Source: Muribaculaceae bacterium (lineage in GTDB: Bacteria; Bacteroidota; Bacteroidia; Bacteroidales; Muribaculaceae). From it: a stretch of DNA of 34,232 bases. A model generated the notes under the pieces. The model saw only the letters and a program-made list of their open reading frames with translations, made no database searches and was not told the origin of the DNA. Of this stretch, positions 25,947 to 32,771 are shown in pieces. The position numbers and the translations under genes are program-made. The DNA lies in the NCBI GenBank assembly GCA_017424575.1, contig JAFOYQ010000072.1:1-34232 (forward strand), read 5' to 3'. The number at the start of each line of letters is the position of its first letter. Position 1 is the first letter of the stretch.

Positions 25947-28169
25947 TTAATAAACTCGACTTACTCTCTTAACTCCGTTGATTTTATTTATTTTATTACA
26001 CAAGTCGGTTACCACTTGCGAATCTTCAATCAACACCACAAGTTCACAACTAAAAACCTCCTCCTGGGCTTCAATGTTCAATTTGCGAATATCTATTGAC
26101 ATATTTGTAGAAATCATTTGTGTGAGTTCTTGAAGTATCCCGAATCGGTCTAACCCTTCGATATGTACCGTTGCTAAGAATTTTCCACTTGACACGTCCC
26201 ATTGTGTTGACACTATTCGTGAGCCATAGCCCGCTTTCAATACGCTTGCTCGAGGGCAATCCAATGCATGCACCACCACCTCGTTATTTTCATCGATAAA
26301 TCCGAGCACCTCATCACCAGGAATAGGGCAACAACAATCGGCAATCTTAAAGTTTGCTCCATGTTCATCATGCTTGAGAATATATGTCGCGGCAGTATCA
26401 ATCTCAACTATTTCTTGCATCTCAGCCGTTTTCTTTGCCGAGGATTTGCGACGGAATATTTTTGAGAGTAGCGATTGGGAGTCTTGACGAGCAAGTTGTT
26501 TAGCAATATTATCGTTGAGCGTAACCTCATTACCTCCTAATGCCAAATACAATTCCTCGCGATTTGGCAAATGCAACATACCCAAAATCTTTGTCACTAC
26601 CTCATTGGTTGCAACAAGGCTATGTTTTTGCAAAAACTCCACAAATATCTTTTTCCCTTCAGCTATTACAGGTTGTTGCGACTTGCGCAATGCTGCACGT
26701 AGGCGAGTTTTAGCCTTGGCTGTTGCCAAGAAATTCACCCACTCAGCTTTGGGCTGTTGTGAATTTGAGGTCAGTACCTCCACTTGGTCGCCACTTTTGA
26801 GTTTGTGCGATAGAGGCACCAATTTATGATTTACCTTCCCCGCAATACAATGGAGCCCTAACTGCGAGTGCAATTCAAAGGCCACATCAAGCACTGTCGA
26901 GTTGTTAGGAAGTGTAAGAAGTTCCCCTTTGGGGGTAAACACCACAATCTCCGAAGCGAAGAGATTGAGTTTCAATGTATCTAAAAAGTCGATTGCACTT
27001 GGTTCGGGGTTATCGAGAATATCCTTAATGGTACGAAGCCACACATTCAATTCCGACTCCTCTTCCCCATCGCCAATTTTGTATTTCCAGTGTGCAGCAA
27101 AGCCCTTTTCGGCAATTTCGTCCATGCGACGACTACGTATTTGCACCTCAATCCAGTTACCATCAGGACCCATTACTGTTATATGAAGTGCTTGATAACC
27201 ATTTGCTTTAGGCACACTAATCCAGTCGCGAGTGCGATCGGGGTGCAATCGGTATAAGTCGGTAATTATAGAGTAAATATTCCAGCAAGTGAGTTTCTCT
27301 TTGTCGGGGTCATCACAATCAAAGATGATGCGCATAGCATAAATGTCGTAGATTTCTTCAAACGGAACCTGTTTTTTCTCCATCTTGTTCCATATTGAAT
27401 AAACCGTTTTCATACGAGCTTTTGCCTCATATTTCAACCCCAATTCTCTGAGTTTTTGATGTATCGGCGCTGAGAATTTCTTGTAAATCTCAGTACGACG
27501 AGCCTCCGATTCCTTTATCAACTCTCTAATACGAGCATAAGCTGCAGGATGCTCATATTTGAAACTTAAATCCTCAAGTTCGCTTTTTATTGCAAACAAT
27601 CCCAATCGATGCGCCAATGGAGCATAAATATAGAGCGTTTCGCCTGCGATTTTATACTGCTTATTGGGAGCCATCGATCCGAGTGTGCGCATATTATGAA
27701 GTCGGTCGGCCATTTTGAGCAACACCACTCTAATATCTTCCGACATGGTGAGTAGCAGTTTGCGAAAATTTTCGGCTTGCACCGATGCTTTATCACCAAA
27801 AATACCACCCGAAATTTTCGTTAACCCTGCCACTATTTGAGCAATCTTTTTGCCAAAGTGTTGCTCCAAATCCTCAATAGTGTAGTCGGTATCCTCCACT
27901 ACATCATGAAGCAATGCCGCACATATTGATGTTGATCCAAGCCCTATCTCTTGACTGGCAATTTTTGCAACAGCAATAGGGTGAAGAATATATGGCTCAC
28001 CCGATTGACGACGAACACCCTTATGCGCCTCTTTGGCAAATTTATAGGCACGAGTGATTATCTCGACCTTCTTGCGATGATTGCTGGCCAAATAACCATC
28101 AAGCACCTCTTGAAATGCCGCTTCAATCATTGCCTCCTCGGCTTGGTGATTTGTCTTATATTGCTCCAT
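25947..28169 (-). CDS. rel: Bifunctional (p)ppGpp synthase/hydrolase (RelA/SpoT family)
   Basis: A 740-residue long RelA/SpoT homologue that makes and degrades the stringent-response alarmone. The hydrolase domain is intact: GEPYILHP (His63), LLHDVVEDTDY (His88, Asp89, Glu92, Asp93) and KMADRLHNMRT. The synthetase domain has YDIYAMRIIFD, RTRDWISVPKANGYQALH and EVQIRSRRMDEIAEKG followed by AAHWKYK. The basic RxRD version resembles the RxKD loop of bifunctional enzymes rather than the ExDD of RelA. Then come TGS (VFTPKGELLTLP), a zinc-finger/helical region with the CCCPIPGD motif, and a C-terminal ACT domain (LATVHIEGLDRFGILQELTQ). It is the first gene of the long minus-strand run, with its own promoter. 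Confidence 0.96.
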   Translation of the reverse strand: MEQYKTNHQAEEAMIEAAFQEVLDGYLASNHRKKVEIITRAYKFAKEAHKGVRRQSGEPYILHPIAVAKIASQEIGLGSTSICAALLHDVVEDTDYTIEDLEQHFGKKIAQIVAGLTKISGGIFGDKASVQAENFRKLLLTMSEDIRVVLLKMADRLHNMRTLGSMAPNKQYKIAGETLYIYAPLAHRLGLFAIKSELEDLSFKYEHPAAYARIRELIKESEARRTEIYKKFSAPIHQKLRELGLKYEAKARMKTVYSIWNKMEKKQVPFEEIYDIYAMRIIFDCDDPDKEKLTCWNIYSIITDLYRLHPDRTRDWISVPKANGYQALHITVMGPDGNWIEVQIRSRRMDEIAEKGFAAHWKYKIGDGEEESELNVWLRTIKDILDNPEPSAIDFLDTLKLNLFASEIVVFTPKGELLTLPNNSTVLDVAFELHSQLGLHCIAGKVNHKLVPLSHKLKSGDQVEVLTSNSQQPKAEWVNFLATAKAKTRLRAALRKSQQPVIAEGKKIFVEFLQKHSLVATNEVVTKILGMLHLPNREELYLALGGNEVTLNDNIAKQLARQDSQSLLSKIFRRKSSAKKTAEMQEIVEIDTAATYILKHDEHGANFKIADCCCPIPGDEVLGFIDENNEVVVHALDCPRASVLKAGYGSRIVSTQWDVSSGKFLATVHIEGLDRFGILQELTQMISTNMSIDIRKLNIEAQEEVFSCELVVLIEDSQVVTDLCNKINKINGVKRVSRVY

Positions 28170-28229
28170 ATTGGTGTACTTACTTCAGAATTTTGTTTCT
28201 TACAGATTGTTTTACCGTAATTCAATATA

Positions 28230-28263
28230 CAAACATACGGAAAAAACACGGAACAATCACAAA
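28230..28263 (-). promoter_or_regulatory. Promoter of rel
   Basis: On the minus strand TTTG (28263 to 28260), 22 nt, TATGTTTG (28237 to 28230). The boxes match the consensus with a slightly long spacer. The leader would be about 55 nt. Confidence 0.55.
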
Positions 28264-28271
28264 AAAAGTAT

Positions 28272-28279
28272 TACTTTTG
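28272..28279 (+). promoter_or_regulatory. -7 promoter element for the PatB/MalY gene
   Basis: TACTTTTG, 74 nt before the ATG at 28354. No clear -33 TTTG. It lies back to back with the rel promoter, so the two may interfere. Confidence 0.35.
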
Positions 28280-28353
28280 TAGAAAATTTTCATCTGTGCG
28301 ATATTTTGTAAAAATATCATCACGACTTTTTTGACTTTTCAACCATTGTAAAC

Positions 28354-29532
28354 ATGAAGAAATACAACTTCGACCAAGTAATCAATCGTGAGTCAAGTGG
28401 CGCATTAAAATGCGATGCACTTCAACCTCTTTTTGGCAATAGTGAATTAACCCCACTCTGGGTTGCCGACCTCGATTTTGCTGTATGCCCCGAAATCACC
28501 GAAGCATTAAAAGCCCGTGTTGAACACCCTATTTATGGCTATGCTTCAACACCCGATAGTTACTGGCAATCAATCATTAATTGGCTCGACCGCCGTCATG
28601 ATTTCAAGGTCACTCGCGAAGAACTCACGTTTGTGCCTGGCGTGGTGCGTGGGGTAGCTTATGCTATCAATTTCTTCACTCAACGAGGCGATAAAATCCT
28701 CATCCAACAACCTGTTTATCACCCATTCAAGATGGTAATCGAGGGGAATGAGCGCGTAGTGGTAAACAACCCTCTTCGTCTCACTGAGAATGGTTATGAA
28801 ATGGACCTTGAAAACCTTCGCGAAGTAGTTGAAACTGAGCGTCCAAAGATGATGATTCTCTGCAACCCTCACAACCCTATCGGCATTCAATGGGGAGCAG
28901 ATGTGATGCGTGAAGTTGCGAAAATATGCCGCGAAAATGGTGTAGTTGTAGTATCAGATGAAATTCACGGCGACTTGATGCTTTATGGCAAACCTCACAT
29001 TCCATTTGTTGAGGTGAGCGACGATGCTAAGGCTATCACAGTAACACTTGGTGCTCCTTCAAAAACATTCAACGTTCCAGGTCTTGTTAGTTCATGGATT
29101 ATTGTAAAAGATGAAGCATTAAGAACTCCATTTTTCCATTGGTTAGAAGTAAATGAATTTAGTTCGCCAACAATGTTTGCCACAATCGGTGCTGAAGTAG
29201 CGTATACTCATGGCGAAGAATGGCTCAACCAAATGACCTCTTACATCGAAGAGAGCATCGAAGTCATTGACGATTATTTGAAGAAAAATATTCCTCAAAT
29301 TAAGATATTCCGTCCACAAGCATCATTCCTTTTGTGGCTTGACTGCCGTGAGTTAAAACTTTCTCAAGATGAATTAGTTAACCTATTCGTCAACAAAGCC
29401 AATTTAGCCCTTAACAACGGCACAATGTTTGGCAAAGAAGGGGAAGGTTTTATGCGCCTCAACATCGGTTCACCACGCAGTGTTATCCTTAAAGCATTGG
29501 CACAACTTGCCGACGCCGTAAAATCACTCTAA
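28354..29532 (+). CDS. PatB/MalY-type PLP enzyme (cystathionine beta-lyase or aminotransferase)
   Basis: A 392-residue fold-type I PLP enzyme. Motifs of the MalY/PatB subfamily: TPLWVADLDFAVCPEI (33-48), the YGYASTPDSYW segment, CNPHNPIGIQW with Asn174, SDEIHGDLML with Asp202, and the Schiff-base lysine Lys237 in TLGAPSKTFNVPGL. Members cleave C-S bonds of cystathionine or cysteine conjugates; some are true aminotransferases. It is separated from aroA by only 8 nt, so they are co-transcribed. That may point to a role in amino-acid synthesis, but the substrate cannot be read from the sequence. Confidence 0.9.
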   Translation: MKKYNFDQVINRESSGALKCDALQPLFGNSELTPLWVADLDFAVCPEITEALKARVEHPIYGYASTPDSYWQSIINWLDRRHDFKVTREELTFVPGVVRGVAYAINFFTQRGDKILIQQPVYHPFKMVIEGNERVVVNNPLRLTENGYEMDLENLREVVETERPKMMILCNPHNPIGIQWGADVMREVAKICRENGVVVVSDEIHGDLMLYGKPHIPFVEVSDDAKAITVTLGAPSKTFNVPGLVSSWIIVKDEALRTPFFHWLEVNEFSSPTMFATIGAEVAYTHGEEWLNQMTSYIEESIEVIDDYLKKNIPQIKIFRPQASFLLWLDCRELKLSQDELVNLFVNKANLALNNGTMFGKEGEGFMRLNIGSPRSVILKALAQLADAVKSL

Positions 29533-29540
29533 ACTACAAT

Positions 29541-30797
29541 ATGGACTATCGCATATTCCCTTCCGAAGAGATGATTGATGCCACAATCACGCTACCTCTT
29601 TCAAAGAGCATTAGCAATCGTGCATTAATCATCAACGCTCTCACACCCAATGCAAAACCACTACAAAAAGTGGCAAACTGCGACGATACCGACGCAATGT
29701 TAAGCGCACTCAATTCGAGTGAAGAAAATATCAACATCGGTGCCGCGGGAACTGCTATGCGATTCCTCACAGCCTATTTTGCTTCAACACCTGGGCACAA
29801 GGTTGTACTCGACGGCTCGGAACGCATGCGCCAACGCCCCATTAAGGCTCTTGTTGATGCACTACGTAATTGTGGAGCAAAGATTGAATACACTCAAAAT
29901 GAAGGATTTCCGCCATTAGCAATTTATGGCAACAATTTAGAGGGTGGTGAGGTGGCTCTCCCCGCCTCAATTAGTTCGCAATATATATCAGCCCTTCTTA
30001 TGGTTGCTCCATTGATGCAGAATGGATTAACCATAACCCTTGAAGGAGAAATTACTTCGCGCCCCTACATTTTAATGACACTCTCAATGATGAGCAAGTG
30101 GGGTGTAGAATGCACCTTTGAAGGAAATATTATAAAGGTGCCTCATTGCCAATATTCTGCAATCGAATTTGATATCGAAGCCGACTGGAGCGCAGCCTCT
30201 TATTGGTATGAAATCTCGGCTCTTTCGGCTGGTTGTATCGCACTAAAAGGATTGGACGAAAAAAGCTTGCAAGGGGACAGTTGCTTGATGAAATATTTTG
30301 AAAAATTGGGGGTAGATTCTCAATTTGAAGATGAGGAATTAACCCTCATGCCCTCACCCGAACAATTGTCGCATATCGAACTTGATTTGAGCGAACAACC
30401 CGACATTGCACAAACTATCGCTGTGACTTGTTGTATGCTTCGTATCCCATTCAGATTAACCGGATTAGCAACTCTTAAAATCAAAGAAACCGACCGATTA
30501 GAAGCCCTCAAAACAGAATTGGCAAAGTTGAGTTTCGACCTACGCATTGAGCAAGACTCAGTGCTAATATGGGAAGGGGATCAGCACCCAGTGTTTGAAC
30601 AACCTCGCATCAACACATATAAAGACCACCGCATGGCAATGGCTTTTGCTCCAGCGGCACTTTACATCCCAGGATTGATTATCAATGACATTGAGGTTGT
30701 ATCAAAATCATATCCCGAATTTTGGGCCCACCTCACCGAGACCGGATTTAGTTGCATCGACGCAAGCCTCCCCTATCAAGAGATTATCGAGCAATAA
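29541..30797 (+). CDS. aroA: 3-phosphoshikimate 1-carboxyvinyltransferase (EPSP synthase)
   Basis: A 418-residue EPSP synthase, sixth step of the shikimate pathway: it joins phosphoenolpyruvate to shikimate-3-phosphate. Motifs: LPLSKSISNRALI (Lys22, Ser23, Arg27), NCDDTDAM (47-54), the PEP loop GAAGTAMRF (67-75), SSQYISALLM, ADWSAASYW, the KETDRLEALKTE segment and YKDHRMAMAF. The PEP loop differs from E. coli NAGTAMRP, with Ala at the Asn94 position and Phe at Pro101. Other shikimate genes are absent from the window. It is translated 8 nt after the PatB/MalY stop and followed 57 nt later by the permease gene. Confidence 0.96.
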   Translation: MDYRIFPSEEMIDATITLPLSKSISNRALIINALTPNAKPLQKVANCDDTDAMLSALNSSEENINIGAAGTAMRFLTAYFASTPGHKVVLDGSERMRQRPIKALVDALRNCGAKIEYTQNEGFPPLAIYGNNLEGGEVALPASISSQYISALLMVAPLMQNGLTITLEGEITSRPYILMTLSMMSKWGVECTFEGNIIKVPHCQYSAIEFDIEADWSAASYWYEISALSAGCIALKGLDEKSLQGDSCLMKYFEKLGVDSQFEDEELTLMPSPEQLSHIELDLSEQPDIAQTIAVTCCMLRIPFRLTGLATLKIKETDRLEALKTELAKLSFDLRIEQDSVLIWEGDQHPVFEQPRINTYKDHRMAMAFAPAALYIPGLIINDIEVVSKSYPEFWAHLTETGFSCIDASLPYQEIIEQ

Positions 30798-30854
30798 CAT
30801 CGGTTAATTAACAAAATTAGCATTAACTGCGTTATATAATATATGTGAATTAAT

Positions 30855-31658
30855 ATGTTTGAACTTCTTCAATATTCATTCTTTACCAATGCTCTGCTTG
30901 GCATCGTCATTATCAGCGTTGCTGCAGCATTTATTGGCACATATATTATAACTCGCAGATTGGTAGCCATATCGGGGGGCGTGACACATGCCTGCTTTGG
31001 GGGATTGGGATTAGGTTACTATCTCGGAATCAACCCCATCATCATGGCATCAGTATTTGCCGTCGCAGCATCGGCTGGTGTAGAGTGGATGTCGCAACGC
31101 TATCGCGTGCGCGAAGACTCAGCCACAGCCGTAGTGTGGGCTTTAGGAATGGCTATCGGTGTGGTATTCATATTCCTCACGCCAGGATATGTGCCAGAGT
31201 TGAATGCATTTCTTTTTGGCAACATTTTAACTATTACTCCAAACGACCTTTGGGCATTTGCTATATATACTATAATATTAATAGTGTTCTTTGCCCTCTT
31301 CTATAACAAAATCATCGCATGTTCATTTGACCGCGACTTTGCCCAAGTGTCGCACCTTCCAGTCAAGGTCATCTCTTATGCTATGACTGCATTGGTGGCA
31401 GTGTGCATCGTGCTCACTATTCGCCTCGTGGGCATAATGCTACTTATGTCGATGCTCACATTACCTCAAATGATTGCCGAAATGTTTGCTCCACGATTTA
31501 AGATGATGGTGATATTGTCTATGATTATATCTATTGCGTGTGGAGTAACTGGATTATTCATTTCAGCAACCATCAATGTGCCATGCGCAGCAATAATAGT
31601 GATATTATTTGCTGTAATATTCATTTTTGGTCGCGTTTTCGTTTCTTTTCGTCAATAA
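30855..31658 (+). CDS. Metal ABC transporter permease, ABC-3 family (ZnuB/MntB-like)
   Basis: A 267-residue inner-membrane permease with about eight hydrophobic helices. Family marks: an N-terminal MFELLQYSFFTNALLG, RRLVAISGGVTHACFGGLGLGYYLG (about 35-59), YVPELNAFLFGNILTI (about 113-128) and RLVGIMLLMSMLTLPQMIA (about 194-212). ABC-3 permeases move Zn2+, Mn2+ or Fe2+ with a cytoplasmic ATPase and a metal-binding protein. Neither partner gene is beside it here; they may be elsewhere. It may share the patB-aroA transcript (57-nt AT-rich gap without a terminator). Metal specificity is not deducible. Confidence 0.92.
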   Translation: MFELLQYSFFTNALLGIVIISVAAAFIGTYIITRRLVAISGGVTHACFGGLGLGYYLGINPIIMASVFAVAASAGVEWMSQRYRVREDSATAVVWALGMAIGVVFIFLTPGYVPELNAFLFGNILTITPNDLWAFAIYTIILIVFFALFYNKIIACSFDRDFAQVSHLPVKVISYAMTALVAVCIVLTIRLVGIMLLMSMLTLPQMIAEMFAPRFKMMVILSMIISIACGVTGLFISATINVPCAAIIVILFAVIFIFGRVFVSFRQ

Positions 31659-31768
31659 CACATTTTTTTACTTTTTACTATATATTAGCATTTTTTGCAC
31701 AAGTTGAAAAAATCTTAATAAATGTTAAGAAGGAAACTTAATTTACTCCTTATAACCAAATAAATTTC

Positions 31769-31776
31769 TAAATTTG
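31769..31776 (+). promoter_or_regulatory. -7 promoter element for the propeller-amidase pair
   Basis: TAAATTTG followed by C, 65 nt before the ATG at 31842. A degenerate TTTA (31742-31745) lies 23 nt upstream. Confidence 0.4.
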
Positions 31777-31841
31777 CAAATTATAGTGCATAAAACTAAC
31801 ATAACTAAAATAAATTAATTAACTTCTTAAACCAGTTCTAC

Positions 31842-32768
31842 ATGAAAAAGCTTCTGTTGACACTCGCTGCAGTGGCTGCTTTGACAGCTCAAGCTCAGCA
31901 ATTCGAAGTTGTTAGTACACAACAACTTTCAGTAGGGGTAGAAGACGTTTTCCATCCTAAGTTTACTCCTGATGGAAAATCACTTTTAGTTTCTTCTGCC
32001 GGTTATGATGGTATCGGTATCATCGACCTCAAAACTCAAAAGTACCAAAAAATTACCGACATGCGTGGTGCAGGTTGGATGCCAGCTATCAGTGAGGATA
32101 GCAAAACTTTGGTAGTTCGTCAAAAAGATGATGAAATCCAAGGTAACTCACTTTTCAGCATCAACCTCAACACATTGGAGCGTACTGCTATCCTCCAAAA
32201 AGCAGACCACTTCAATCAAATCAATTTCGTAAACGGTAAAGTATCTGTAGGTTTGCAAGGCAAAGTAACTACTAAACAAGTTACTCGCCCTATCTCTGCA
32301 GTACAACTCCCTAACGAAATCTTCGTAGCTGAAGAAGATCTTAAGATTGCTATTTATAACAATGGCCGTCGCATCGAGCTCGACCCTCTTAAAGGTCAAT
32401 TCGGTTCTTGGGATCCTCAATACATTTGGGTAAGTCTTTCACCCGACAAAACAAAGGTTCTCTTCCATTGCTCAAACAATGCTTATGTTTGTGATTTGAA
32501 TGGTGGTAATCTTGTTAAACTTGGTCACATGGGTTGCCCACAATGGCGTGGCAATACTCACGTTGTAGGTCATAGAGAAGCTCACGATGGCTATCGCTTG
32601 ACTAAAGGTGAAATTCTTATTGTTGGAGTTGACGGTAAAAACATTCAACAACTCTCTACTACATCTTCTGAAATCAAAACTTTCCCAGCTGTTAGTGCTG
32701 ATGGTAGCCAAATCGCTTTCCACACTGAAGATGGTAAACTTTATTTAATGACTATTAAAGAAAAATAA
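31842..32768 (+). CDS. Secreted TolB/PD40-like beta-propeller protein
   Basis: A 308-residue protein with a signal peptide (MKKLLLTLAAVAALTAQAQ). The body shows repeated PD40/TolB-type blades: FHPKFTPDGKSLLVSS (about 38-53), WMPAISEDSKTLVVRQ (about 84-99), WVSLSPDKTKVLFHCS (about 196-211) and FPAVSADGSQIAFHTEDG (about 284-301), each with the (F/W)-P/S-x-D-x-x-x-(L/I) pattern. About five or six blades are likely. Such proteins usually mediate protein contacts in the periplasm or envelope. Only 3 nt separate it from the amidase gene, so the two are co-transcribed and probably act together. Codon use is strongly biased (GGT, AAC, ATC, CGT), suggesting high expression. No enzymatic residues are recognisable. 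Confidence 0.85.
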   Translation: MKKLLLTLAAVAALTAQAQQFEVVSTQQLSVGVEDVFHPKFTPDGKSLLVSSAGYDGIGIIDLKTQKYQKITDMRGAGWMPAISEDSKTLVVRQKDDEIQGNSLFSINLNTLERTAILQKADHFNQINFVNGKVSVGLQGKVTTKQVTRPISAVQLPNEIFVAEEDLKIAIYNNGRRIELDPLKGQFGSWDPQYIWVSLSPDKTKVLFHCSNNAYVCDLNGGNLVKLGHMGCPQWRGNTHVVGHREAHDGYRLTKGEILIVGVDGKNIQQLSTTSSEIKTFPAVSADGSQIAFHTEDGKLYLMTIKEK

Positions 32769-32771
32769 GCC

